NCBI GenBank assembly: GCA_029243545.1
Contig: JAQWRV010000011.1
Location: forward strand, 124,001-188,000
Direction of reading: 5' to 3'
Length of the DNA stretch: 64,000 bases
Source of the DNA: Rhodospirillaceae bacterium
GTDB lineage: Bacteria; Pseudomonadota; Alphaproteobacteria; Rhodospirillales; Rhodospirillaceae
Shown here: positions 18,719 through 26,694 of the stretch, in pieces
Numbering within the stretch: the first letter of the stretch is position 1
How the letters are laid out: every line of letters begins with the position of its first letter
Notes under the pieces: model-generated
Told to the model about the DNA's origin: nothing
Databases searched by the model: none
What the model saw: the letters and a program-made list of their open reading frames with translations, nothing else
Translations under genes and position numbers: made by a program

Positions 18719-20413
18719 ATGAAACGGCAATTCGTTTCTATAGGTGATACCCAGCTCCACGTGCGTCGCGCGGGGAGGGGGCCACCCGTCATTCTGCTTC
18801 ATCCGTCGCCACAGTCGGGCGCGTTCTCCGAGCCTATGTTAAACCGCCTGGCCAAGAACTTTACTGCCATTGCGGTCGACACGCCGGGTTATGGGCTCTC
18901 TGATCCGCTGGCCGGCGGATACAAAGGGCCTGCACTAGATGACTATTTGCCGCCCCTGGTCGGGTTGCTCGACGCGCTCGGTATCGAAAAGGCCGCGTTC
19001 TACGGCAATGCGACCGGTGCTGAGGTTGCCCATATTTTTGCTGCCGCCCATCCTGATCGCGTTGCCGCTGTCATGTTGGATACTGCGGGTGACGTGTCGG
19101 ACGACTTTGTCGATAACCTGGTCGACGGGTACTTTCCCGATGTGACGCCCCGGCGTGATGGCAGTCATCTGTTGACCCATTGGGACATGGTGCGCTCACT
19201 TAATTTGTTTGCGCCGTGGCAGTTCACCACCAGAGCCAACCGCCTCCCTGTGGACATGCCATCACCAGAAAAAATCCAGGAAAAAATGCTCGACTATTTA
19301 CGCACAGGGAAAGATTACGCTCTAGCCTATAAACCCGCATTCTATACGGCAAAGCATCACCTCATCAGCCGTGTCACTGTGCCGGCAACTTTGACGCGAT
19401 GGGCAGCCAAGCCCGATCTCACGGAAGTCGATGACCTCATTGCAAAGGGCTTGCCCGATAATTTCACCGTTTTACATGCCGGCCCAACCATGGATGAACG
19501 TCTTAATGCCAGTGAGCAGTATCTTATAGATACTTACCTCAACACCGGAAACGCTGCGCCGCCCCATCCCGATCAGGTCGATAGGTCGGCCGCGCGTTTG
19601 CAGAAGATGTTTATTGACGTGGGCAGCGGTCAACTCATGGCTCAGGGCTGCTTCGCAGGATCGGGCCGGCCTATTCTCGGACTGCATGACCCAGCCGGCT
19701 CATCAAACCGTCTTGCGGGATTTCTCGCACCATATGTAGGCAAGAGGCCGGTGATTGCGCTGGATAATCCAAGCAGCGGTGAGTCCGACAAATTTTTGTC
19801 GCGCGACCAAATTAATACAGAGGCCTATGCGAGCGCTGCGTGGGCCGCTCTTGATGCTTTGGGCATCGATGAGGTTGATGTTGTCGGCCGTTACTCTGGC
19901 GGACAGGTAGCTATGGAAATGGCAAGCGCGCGACCTGGCAGGGTTAAACATATCGTGCAGGCTGGGGTGCAACTGTTTGCGGATGATGAACGCGAAGACC
20001 TCCTCGCCAACTACACCCCTTCCATTGCACCGCGGTGGGATGGTGGTCACCTCATTACGGCTTGGTCCGTTGTCCGCGATATGGGGTTGTTCTGGCCTTG
20101 GTACAATCGCACCAAGGGAGGCGTCATTCAGCGTGACGCCAATATCGATCCCAACTTCCTGGACTCCCGGGTCCAAGATCTATTGAAGATCGGTGACCTC
20201 TATCAAAGTGCTTATGCAGCCTCGTTCACTTATCCCATGGCTGAAAAGCTTGCCGCGCTGGAGATGCCATGTCTGCTTGCCGACTATCCGGGTGCGGCCT
20301 CATATGATCGCTTAATCATGGCTCAAGTAGCAGCACCCAATTGTCAGATTGCTGACTTGCCCGAAAACCCGGCGGAGTTGCCGTCTATCCTCGATCCGTT
20401 TTTTGCCAGTTAG
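18719..20413 (+). CDS. Tandem double alpha/beta-hydrolase-fold protein 1, nucleophile serine absent in both domains
   Basis: 564 aa made of two homologous alpha/beta-hydrolase domains (about 1-285 and 290-564). Both carry the lid motif PRxDGxHLxTxW (about 144-154 and its copy near 442). At the nucleophile elbow domain 1 reads GNATG, Ala98 where Ser is expected; domain 2 reads GRYSGG, putting Tyr392 at the nucleophile position with Ser393 beside it. The following paralog keeps the same replacements. The canonical hydrolase mechanism is therefore unlikely unless Ser393 is recruited. No signal peptide; weak RBS. It begins a two-gene unit after a terminator. Roles as a binding protein, lyase or non-hydrolytic enzyme are possible. 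Confidence 0.8.
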   Translation: MKRQFVSIGDTQLHVRRAGRGPPVILLHPSPQSGAFSEPMLNRLAKNFTAIAVDTPGYGLSDPLAGGYKGPALDDYLPPLVGLLDALGIEKAAFYGNATGAEVAHIFAAAHPDRVAAVMLDTAGDVSDDFVDNLVDGYFPDVTPRRDGSHLLTHWDMVRSLNLFAPWQFTTRANRLPVDMPSPEKIQEKMLDYLRTGKDYALAYKPAFYTAKHHLISRVTVPATLTRWAAKPDLTEVDDLIAKGLPDNFTVLHAGPTMDERLNASEQYLIDTYLNTGNAAPPHPDQVDRSAARLQKMFIDVGSGQLMAQGCFAGSGRPILGLHDPAGSSNRLAGFLAPYVGKRPVIALDNPSSGESDKFLSRDQINTEAYASAAWAALDALGIDEVDVVGRYSGGQVAMEMASARPGRVKHIVQAGVQLFADDEREDLLANYTPSIAPRWDGGHLITAWSVVRDMGLFWPWYNRTKGGVIQRDANIDPNFLDSRVQDLLKIGDLYQSAYAASFTYPMAEKLAALEMPCLLADYPGAASYDRLIMAQVAAPNCQIADLPENPAELPSILDPFFAS

Positions 20414-20414
20414 C

Positions 20415-22094
20415 ATGGACATTCAACGCCGTTTTCTCACACTTCCGAGCGGGCATCAGGTCCACTACCGCATGGCTGGCTTAGGTCCTGCTATGATTCT
20501 GATGCATCCATCTCCCTCATCGTCTGAGGGTTTAGTGAGAGCAATGAACGTGTTTGCCGAGCGCTTCACGTGCATCGCACTCGATACGCCGGGATATGGC
20601 ATTTCCGACGATAGCGTGGCCGATAAAACCGAACTCTGGGGCTTCGCTGATGTGGTTGCCCAAGTTCTTGATGTCTTTGGTTTGGAAGACACCGTTATTT
20701 ATGGCGCGGCCACAGGGGCACAGATCGGAGTGCAGTTTGCACGCAAATATCCACAACGCACACGGTTGCTGATCATGGATGGTGCTGGCCATTTCTCTAA
20801 GGAAGATTTAGTCCAGATCAGTGACGGCTACTTCGTTGACCTTACGCCTAGACGGGATGGCAGCCATCTGTTAGCGGCATGGGATGCTAGCCGTCATCTT
20901 TCAGTTTTCTTTCCGTGGATGTCAGAACGGCTCGATCAACGCATACAGGCCAGTGCCGCCCCACCTGAGTCTGTTCAGCATGGCGTCAATGACATGCTGC
21001 GCGCTGGACCCAGCTATCGTGATGCATACTGGCAAGCTTTTCAGGTTGAGAATAATGGTAACGCCAGTCAGGTAACCGTCCCCACAGTGCTGGCCTTCAA
21101 CACAACCAGCATCGTACGGCCTCACACGGAAGCGTTGATTGAACTTGGCCTGCCCGACAACTTCACCGTAGTTCCTCTCGATCCACCGACCCGCTATGCA
21201 AAAATTCTTGAAGCCGCAGCTCCCTATACGGGCAGCCCTCCCTGTCCGCCCCCCCCGCCGCAAACCGATAAGCATCCGACCCTGCAAAACATTATTGTTG
21301 AGGTGCCGGGCGGGTTTCTGCGCGCCCGTGGGTGTTTGGAAGGTGAGGGCCGACCATTGATGGCCATTCATGACCCCGCAGGTTCAAGCCTCTTGGTCGA
21401 GCCTATTCTAATGCCTTATCTTGGAAGGCGTCCTGTGATCGCGTTCGACAATCCCGGCAACGGCGAGTCTGATGCGATGATTGAAACCATAGCATCTGAC
21501 ACCTATGCCACCTGTCTTATTTCAGCACTCCATAATCTTGGAATCGAAGAGGTCGATGTGCTCGGCCGCTATTCCGGCGGTCCCGTCGCCATGGAAATGA
21601 GTTTCCAGAATCCCACACTGGTAAAACACATTATCCAAACCGGTGTGTCCTTTTATGAAGGGGACAAACAAGCTTGGTTGGTGGAAAACTATACGCCGTC
21701 CATCGCGCCGCGATGGGATGGGCGGCATTTGCTGACGGCTTGGGCCGTCATGCGGGATCAAAGCTTGTATTGGCCCTGGTTCAACCAGACTAAGGATGGA
21801 ATTCTTTGGAACGACGGAGCGATCGACGTCGACCTGACGCATCTTCGAGTCGTTGAAATGTTGAAGTGTGGCGACCGCTATCAAGACGCCTACAACGCCA
21901 TGTGGACCTATCCCATGCGTGAAAAACTTCCCCAGCTCAAGGTGCCGTGTCTGCTCAGCCACCCGCCGTGGGAACCGGTCGCCTATACGACACAAAAAGC
22001 GCTCGAGGTTGAACCCCGCTGCACGGCAAAGGAATTGCCCCCAGCCATGGCTGATTGGCATCGCGACATAGACGCCTTCCTTAACTCCTCTTGA
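20415..22094 (+). CDS. Tandem double alpha/beta-hydrolase-fold protein 2, paralog of the preceding gene
   Basis: 559 aa. The start is ATG 20415, one base after the stop of protein 1, which implies coupled translation; a longer frame from 20349 would overlap that gene and lacks support. Two hydrolase domains joined by a proline-rich linker (about 273-285). Elbow of domain 1 is GAATG (Ala99), of domain 2 GRYSGG (Tyr386, Ser387), matching protein 1. The lid motif TPRRDGSHLLAAW and its copy APRWDGRHLLTAW are retained. Conservation of the same replaced residues in both paralogs argues for function, perhaps as a heteromer. The stop codon lies within a candidate heat-shock promoter for hsp20. Confidence 0.8.
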   Translation: MDIQRRFLTLPSGHQVHYRMAGLGPAMILMHPSPSSSEGLVRAMNVFAERFTCIALDTPGYGISDDSVADKTELWGFADVVAQVLDVFGLEDTVIYGAATGAQIGVQFARKYPQRTRLLIMDGAGHFSKEDLVQISDGYFVDLTPRRDGSHLLAAWDASRHLSVFFPWMSERLDQRIQASAAPPESVQHGVNDMLRAGPSYRDAYWQAFQVENNGNASQVTVPTVLAFNTTSIVRPHTEALIELGLPDNFTVVPLDPPTRYAKILEAAAPYTGSPPCPPPPPQTDKHPTLQNIIVEVPGGFLRARGCLEGEGRPLMAIHDPAGSSLLVEPILMPYLGRRPVIAFDNPGNGESDAMIETIASDTYATCLISALHNLGIEEVDVLGRYSGGPVAMEMSFQNPTLVKHIIQTGVSFYEGDKQAWLVENYTPSIAPRWDGRHLLTAWAVMRDQSLYWPWFNQTKDGILWNDGAIDVDLTHLRVVEMLKCGDRYQDAYNAMWTYPMREKLPQLKVPCLLSHPPWEPVAYTTQKALEVEPRCTAKELPPAMADWHRDIDAFLNSS

Positions 22095-22119
22095 CCTCAG
22101 GCCCATTCGACCCAAAATA
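22089..22119 (+). promoter_or_regulatory. Candidate RpoH (sigma-32) promoter for hsp20
   Basis: CTTGA at 22090-22094 (overlapping the upstream stop codon) and CCCAAAATA at 22111-22119, with 17 bp between CTTG and CCC. This approaches the alphaproteobacterial RpoH pattern CTTG-N17-CYTATNT. Its place before an Hsp20 gene is the main support. It predicts a transcript start near 22125. Confidence 0.45.
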
Positions 22120-22180
22120 GGGGCTGTACCGTGCCGAAACAGGGCGGTGTACAAGCCGGTGCCTGAAAGGAGAGCCCCTT
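22119..22180 (+). promoter_or_regulatory. Structured hsp20 leader, candidate RNA thermometer (ROSE-like)
   Basis: AGGGGCT (22119-22125) is complementary to AGCCCCT (22173-22179), which lies between the Shine-Dalgarno AAGGAG and the ATG of the leader peptide. Inside, GTAC (22126-22129) can pair with GTAC (22149-22152) to form a hairpin, and CCT (22162-22164) can pair with the AGG of the Shine-Dalgarno. This would mask ribosome entry at low temperature. If transcription starts at 22125 the outer arm would be mostly missing, leaving only the inner hairpins. Structure by eye only. Confidence 0.35.
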
Positions 22181-22240
22181 ATGGACTCTCAAAATAAGGG
22201 CCACAGACCGGTCTCGCTCACTGAGGAGACAGCGCAATGA
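22181..22240 (+). CDS. 19-residue upstream ORF/leader peptide coupled to hsp20
   Basis: A 20-codon frame starting ATGGACTCTCAAAA, preceded by a near-perfect AAGGAG at 5-6 nt. Its TGA (22238-22240) overlaps the hsp20 ATG as ATGA. The peptide (MDSQNKGHRPVSLTEETAQ) has no hydrophobic stretch. A strong ribosome site and overlapping stop/start point to translational coupling or leader control. Whether the peptide itself matters is unknown. Confidence 0.55.
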   Translation: MDSQNKGHRPVSLTEETAQ

Positions 22241-22707
22241 CACGCATGTCCGTGTTTTCCAGCCCCTTGTTGCTCGGCTTTGATCACATCGAGCGGGTGC
22301 TTGATCGGGTCAATAAGTCCTCGGGTGAGGGCTATCCGCCTTACAATATAGAACAAACAGGGGAGCATGCTTTGCGCATTACCCTGGCCGTCGCCGGCTT
22401 TGCAGAGGACGGCCTCTCCGTCACGGTGGAAGACAACCAGTTGGTTATTCGCGGGCATAGTTCCGAGGATACATCCGACCGGGTTTATCTTCATCGTGGT
22501 ATCGGGTCGCGTCAGTTCAGCCGCAGTTTTGTTCTGGCCGAGGGCATCGAAGTCAAAAACGCTGGCCTCGATAACGGCTTGCTCCACATTGACCTTGAAC
22601 GCCCGGTACCCGAACCGAAGGTAACCGAAATCAAAATCTCAAGTACGCGTGCAATAAATAAGGCCCCGAAGACGATCGACGTCGATTCAAAAGCGATCGA
22701 CGAATAG
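22237..22707 (+). CDS. Small heat shock protein Hsp20 (alpha-crystallin domain)
   Basis: 156 aa. N-terminus MTRMSVFSSPLLLGFDHIER is typical of one of the two alphaproteobacterial Hsp20 classes. The alpha-crystallin domain runs about 35-135 (PYNIEQTGEHALRITLAVAG to LDNGLLHIDLERPVPE). It binds unfolding proteins as an ATP-independent holdase oligomer. GAGGAGACAGCGCA precedes the ATG, so this start is good; the ATG also overlaps the leader peptide stop. A heat-shock promoter and structured leader are proposed upstream. Confidence 0.92.
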   Translation: MTRMSVFSSPLLLGFDHIERVLDRVNKSSGEGYPPYNIEQTGEHALRITLAVAGFAEDGLSVTVEDNQLVIRGHSSEDTSDRVYLHRGIGSRQFSRSFVLAEGIEVKNAGLDNGLLHIDLERPVPEPKVTEIKISSTRAINKAPKTIDVDSKAIDE

Positions 22708-22908
22708 GCCGCTAACGCAGAGTCCAAACGGAGATGTTAAGCGGCGCTAGCAAGGATGGTTTCACATGGTTGGTACACCAGAAATTCAATACGAGTCCAA
22801 AGTGGACAGCCCTGCTTGTCGTCTACCCTAATTGACCTAGCCCAACTCGGGCTTAATCAAGTGGCGTACATTCTCCTACATGGGACGACCACTAAGGGTG
22901 GAATATTC

Positions 22909-23079
22909 ATGCTAAATCGAGATGCTGACCGCATCATTCAGGAGTGCAAAAAGGCCATACAGCAGGCCGAGCGCCTTAAGGGTAAATACGTCGGAACAGA
23001 TGAATCGGTTTCGGTCGCGGTAACGGCCTACCATCCACGAAGAAACAAACGCAAGCGGATACTTAGAGGCCATCGATAA
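22909..23079 (+). CDS. Hypothetical 56-residue protein
   Basis: Short frame beginning MLNRDADRIIQECKKAIQQA with AGGGTGGAA as ribosome site. The N-terminal half is predicted to be one amphipathic helix and the C-terminus is strongly basic (RRNKRKRILRGHR). Not recognised. It sits between hsp20 and an HNH endonuclease gene in a stretch that looks acquired. A longer frame from 22756 exists but its N-terminal part has no coding character. Confidence 0.35.
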   Translation: MLNRDADRIIQECKKAIQQAERLKGKYVGTDESVSVAVTAYHPRRNKRKRILRGHR

Positions 23080-23153
23080 CGCCGAGACTGCATGACTTTT
23101 GGTATAGACAAGACCTCAGCATCGAATATGAATCTTTCTTTGGAGAATCGATA

Positions 23154-24158
23154 ATGGTTGTTCCACCGACCAATTCAGCCGAGATCAAACGGGCAATTCG
23201 AAAGTTCGATCAAGATCTTAGAGACGCTCCAGAGTGGAAGGATTGGGAGCTCAAAAAAAATTATAAATTCGCACTTCAATATGAAGGGCAATCTTACCCC
23301 GTAAAAATGATTCTATCATTAGCGACGGGAATTGATCGAAACGAATTCTCCGGCGGTAAAGACGCCGGTCATGCCAATAGTGTTGTTGAAGATCTTGGGT
23401 TCAAGGTTATCGATCTTGGACATTCTCGTAACCCAGCATGGTTGAGAGATGAACTTATATTGGCTTTGGACCTATATCTTCGGCATCGAGACGCCCCTCC
23501 AGGTAAGACTAGCAAAGAGGTTGTCGAACTAAGCAAAACTTTGAACGAGCTTGGTATGGCGCTTGGTATCAGACAAGACGCAAAATTTCGTAATGCCAAC
23601 GGCGTTTATATGAAGATGATGAACTTTAGGGCTTTAGACCCGCAATTTACTTCCGAAGGTAAGGTCGGTTTACAAAGGGGCGGTCGGCTAGACAAAGAAA
23701 TCTGGGAAACTTTTGCTGATAACTCTCATAAATGTAATGAAGTTGCAGAACTTATAAGGTCATCGATTGAATCGGGCGAAGCAAACATTCCACTGGACGA
23801 TGATGATGCAGACGAAGATTTTGAAGAGGCACCTGAGGGAAAACTTATTACTCGTCTTCACCGCCGCCGAGAGCGAAGTAGGAAACTCGTCAAGAAGAAG
23901 GCGCAGGTGCTCAATAAATTTGGCCGACTAAAATGTGAAGTCTGTGAATTTGATTTTCACATACACTATGGAGATCGGGGCGAAGGGTTCATAGAGTGTC
24001 ATCACACAAAACCAGTTACCTCTCTCAAACCAGGTGCAAAGACTAAGTTGGTAGACTTGTCTTTGTTGTGTGCGAATTGCCACAGGATGATTCACGTTAG
24101 GAAACCATGGCTTTCAATCAAAGAGCTGTCAGATTTTCTGAAACTGAAAACAAGGTAG
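23154..24158 (+). CDS. HNH endonuclease, McrA-like (possible modified-DNA restriction)
   Basis: 334 aa. An N-terminal head (about 1-85) with FALQYEGQSYPVKMILSLAT and FSGGKDAGHANSV resembles the head domain seen in ScoMcrA-like proteins; a middle domain (about 95-205) has WLRDELILALDLYL, KFRNANGVYMKMMNF; an acidic linker (about 215-225) leads to a C-terminal HNH domain with CEVC, IECHHTKP, LCANCH (about 262-312), i.e. four Zn-binding Cys and the catalytic HH. Such proteins cut DNA, often modified DNA, as type IV restriction. GGAG at good spacing before ATG. The gene is visibly richer in A/T than its neighbours and lies 115 bp from a tRNA gene, consistent with transfer. No methyltransferase partner alongside. 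Confidence 0.82.
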   Translation: MVVPPTNSAEIKRAIRKFDQDLRDAPEWKDWELKKNYKFALQYEGQSYPVKMILSLATGIDRNEFSGGKDAGHANSVVEDLGFKVIDLGHSRNPAWLRDELILALDLYLRHRDAPPGKTSKEVVELSKTLNELGMALGIRQDAKFRNANGVYMKMMNFRALDPQFTSEGKVGLQRGGRLDKEIWETFADNSHKCNEVAELIRSSIESGEANIPLDDDDADEDFEEAPEGKLITRLHRRRERSRKLVKKKAQVLNKFGRLKCEVCEFDFHIHYGDRGEGFIECHHTKPVTSLKPGAKTKLVDLSLLCANCHRMIHVRKPWLSIKELSDFLKLKTR

Positions 24159-24273
24159 CCTTTCGGTATTCAGTTTCAATTCGAAAACTTTCCTGAGGCA
24201 ATGCTTGAATGTAGGGCTTAAAAGCCTTTTAAACTGTGCCATACAGAAACTAGGCTACACTTATCGCCAGCGT

Positions 24274-24350
24274 GTCCCCGTAGCTCAGCAGGATAGAGCA
24301 CCAGATTCCTAATCTGGGGGTCGTGAGTTCGAGTCTCGCCGGGGACACCA
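24274..24350 (+). tRNA. tRNA-Arg (anticodon CCT)
   Basis: Full cloverleaf: acceptor GTCCCCG/CGGGGAC, discriminator A, encoded CCA; anticodon stem CCAGA/TCTGG with loop TTCCTAA giving anticodon CCT (reads AGG); T arm GTGAG-TTCGAGT-CTCGC. 77 nt including CCA. Confidence 0.95.
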
Positions 24351-24366
24351 ATGCCACACTACGCCC

Positions 24367-24468
24367 TTAGCCTTCTAAGAACATTGCAATTGCATCCGCC
24401 CAGGCTTCTGGTTGCTGATCGATTATGTCGATACCGCCGCCTTGCAACAATTTAATATCACCTAATAT
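24367..24468 (-). pseudogene. Remnant of an alpha/beta-hydrolase C-terminus
   Basis: 33 open codons ending in TAA, reading KLLQGGGIDIIDQQPEAWAD and ending AIAMFLEG. This is the usual last strand, loop and helix of alpha/beta hydrolases (..G.GH....Q.PE.w..al..FL.g), with the expected His of the catalytic triad replaced or lost. A TGA stands in frame upstream and no matching domain follows. It abuts tRNA-Arg, so it may mark a former integration junction. Confidence 0.45.
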
Positions 24469-24534
24469 TCACCCCATTTCCCCAATATGGTAATCACTAT
24501 TCACGCATAGATGATTTCCAGGAGTTGACTGACC

Positions 24535-25152
24535 ATGTCTTCCAAATTCTACTTGTGCCTGTCGAAGGTTTTTGGGTGCCTCATGCTTAGCGGTGTGTGG
24601 ATGAACACTGCTGCGGCAGTCGACCTTGAAACGGCACTTTGGTACTTCGAGCGCAATGACTTCGTTCCAGCATTTCTCGACTTTCAAATTCTCGCCGCCG
24701 AGGGAGATCCTACGGCGATGTATTACATGGGCCGGATGTACCGTCAGGGTTACGCAGTTGAGAAAAACTTAGAAGAAGCTGAAAAATGGCTTCGTGGTGG
24801 TGCAGAAGGCGGCGTGCCGATGGCTCATCATCGCTTGGGATGGATGTACGCACGCGGTGAAATTGGATCTGAGCGTGACCTGGAGACCGCTGTCAAGCAC
24901 TGGCAGGCAGCTGCAAAGGGAGGCATTACAAAAGCGCAGAGTGATCTGGGTATCATGTACTGGAATGGAACAGGCATAGCTCAGGATTTAGTGCGCGCGT
25001 ATTCATGGTTGTACCTAGCGTCTGAAGAGGGGGGTTTGTCAGCAGCAGGCCAAAATCTCACCAATGTTGCAAGCCGAATGACAGACGAAGAGATTGCACA
25101 AGGTAAAGCATTAGCAGAGCAGCTAAGTGGCGAAATCAAATCAAAACCTTAA
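24535..25152 (+). CDS. Secreted Sel1-repeat protein
   Basis: 205 aa. Sec signal peptide (about 1-28, cleavage near AAAVDLE), then about four Sel1-like repeats (for example AEGDPTAMYYMGRMYRQGYA, then LEEAEKWLRGGAEGG). Sel1 proteins are alpha-helical solenoids that mediate protein-protein contacts, often in the periplasm. AGGAG at good spacing precedes the ATG. Partner unknown. Confidence 0.85.
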   Translation: MSSKFYLCLSKVFGCLMLSGVWMNTAAAVDLETALWYFERNDFVPAFLDFQILAAEGDPTAMYYMGRMYRQGYAVEKNLEEAEKWLRGGAEGGVPMAHHRLGWMYARGEIGSERDLETAVKHWQAAAKGGITKAQSDLGIMYWNGTGIAQDLVRAYSWLYLASEEGGLSAAGQNLTNVASRMTDEEIAQGKALAEQLSGEIKSKP

Positions 25153-25501
25153 GGTGCCGTAGTCGATCATAAGAGTTCAATGACAATCGCTACCTAACGG
25201 TCGCCACCTAACACCCAGCATACAATCGAAGCGTGGCAAAATGATTATTGACTTGTAATCAAAGATTCGGACTAGGCGCCAACACACGCCATCTAGGTCA
25301 ATGCGATCTAGTCTCAAAGCGGATACACTCTAAACATGCAGTAACGACTCCCCCAGCGCATTACTAAAAAGGCCCCGCTGGCCATTCTTTTCGCCCAGTA
25401 AGGCGGGCGGTCAGGTATTTTTCGCGAGTGATTGTCGGCGAAGGCGGATAGTTCTATCCTAAGTGTTCGTATGTATAGCGATCTGCCTTGGGAGAACGAA
25501 A
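25153..25501. other. 349-bp intergenic region
   Basis: No coding sequence that I can support. It contains GGATAG-TT-CTATCC (25446-25459), an inverted repeat about 45 bp before methyltransferase B that could be an operator, and GC-rich imperfect hairpins near 25370-25420. A promoter for methyltransferase B must lie here; no clear -35/-10 was identified. Confidence 0.4.
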
Positions 25502-26686
25502 ATGCCGGCACGTCTTAGCCATGATCTTGCTATAGATAACACCCGTGATGAGTTGGCGCGTCAGGGCTTTGTGACGGGTATGCGCCAATATGTTTTGGGC
25601 GATCTTGCCGGAAACATGCGCACCGTATACGACCGCCGGGTAAAGCCGACTTTCGAAAAAACAAAGGGACGCGCACCTAAAGACGGCCCTGAAATTCACA
25701 CGGCCATGCGGCCAGACACCATGTTCAAGTTTTACTCTGCGGTTCGCAACAGCACGCAGGAGTTGGTCTGGCGTTCGGTGCTGCCCGGTATTGATCGGTC
25801 AACCGAGGGCCTCACTCAAAAAACCGCTGATGCCAATGCAGATGCGAATACGCTGCATCTTGATCCTGCGTTTGAGACACCGCGCTATGTGAGCGCGCTC
25901 GACATACACCTTATGCCAGGCTGCTATCACACGGAGCGTTTTGATGGCGATGTGGCGCAGGGCGCGTTGTACGACAATGGCTTGTCCGTTTTTCTTATGG
26001 GTTATCTTGGCCCGGAGATGGATGATACTGGCCGCTCCGTTTCTCAGTTTCTAAAAACCCGCTTCCCTGATTTTGCGCCAAAGAAAATGATCGATATTGG
26101 AGCGACGATCGGGTTCAACACATTGCCCTGGCTAGAAGCTTGGCCCGATCTTGAAATTCACGCTATCGATCCTGGCGTGCCCAACGTGCGTTATGGACAT
26201 GCTCGGTGCAAAGCCATGGGCCACCCCATACACTGGCATCAAATGAATGGTGCCGACCTTAACTTTCCAGACAACAGTGTCGATATTGTTTGGTCGGCCA
26301 TGGTGTTGCACGAACTGCCCATGAAGGAAGTGGCGAAGGTGTTCGCCGAAAGTTATAGGGTGCTTAAGCCGGGCGGGTTGATGATTCACATGGAACTGCC
26401 GCTTAATGCCGACGTTGAGCCTTACGAGCAGTTCTATTTGGACTGGGACGCGTACTACAACAAAGAGCCGTTTTACAAAGCTCTGCGCGACCTTGACGTG
26501 CGCCAAGTGGTAACCGACTCAGGGTTCGATGCCGATAAGTTCGTTCGTTTCGTTATTCCCAGCCAATGCAATAACGGCGAAGAGGCCGTGCTTGATGCTG
26601 CGAAAGCGGAAGCTGACGCGGTTAAAGGTAATGTGGGAAAGCTCCAAGGCGGGCTGCAGTGGTTCACCTTCGGCGCCTGGAAATAG
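25502..26686 (+). CDS. SAM-dependent methyltransferase B, degenerate motif I
   Basis: 394 aa. Start at ATG 25502 after GGGAGAACGAAA rather than the upstream in-frame ATG 25463. N-terminal helical domain (1-115) and beta stretch LHLDPAFETPRY..DIHLMPG as in methyltransferases A and C, then a class I fold. Motif I is DIGATIG (198-204): the middle glycine of DxGxGxG is Thr202, which may weaken SAM binding. RYGHARCKAMG and LKPGG are kept. Cytosolic. Convergent with a serine hydrolase gene. Either a diverged methyltransferase or a non-methylating relative. Confidence 0.75.
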   Translation: MPARLSHDLAIDNTRDELARQGFVTGMRQYVLGDLAGNMRTVYDRRVKPTFEKTKGRAPKDGPEIHTAMRPDTMFKFYSAVRNSTQELVWRSVLPGIDRSTEGLTQKTADANADANTLHLDPAFETPRYVSALDIHLMPGCYHTERFDGDVAQGALYDNGLSVFLMGYLGPEMDDTGRSVSQFLKTRFPDFAPKKMIDIGATIGFNTLPWLEAWPDLEIHAIDPGVPNVRYGHARCKAMGHPIHWHQMNGADLNFPDNSVDIVWSAMVLHELPMKEVAKVFAESYRVLKPGGLMIHMELPLNADVEPYEQFYLDWDAYYNKEPFYKALRDLDVRQVVTDSGFDADKFVRFVIPSQCNNGEEAVLDAAKAEADAVKGNVGKLQGGLQWFTFGAWK

Positions 26687-26694
26687 AAAAGGCC

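Noticed and set aside
20349-20414. Upstream start for the second tandem hydrolase
   Set aside because: It overlaps the previous gene, adds non-conserved residues and lacks a ribosome site; ATG 20415 fits the homologous start.
21236-21262. Run of cytosines/prolines in the second tandem hydrolase as a frameshift site
   Set aside because: The frame continues with clear homology to the paralog on both sides; it is an interdomain linker.
25240-25300. A TTGA-CTTGTAA-TCAA hairpin with a tRNA-like anticodon loop (TGT) followed by ATTCGGACT
   Set aside because: No acceptor or D arm can be drawn around it and the T arm does not pair; too short to call a tRNA remnant.
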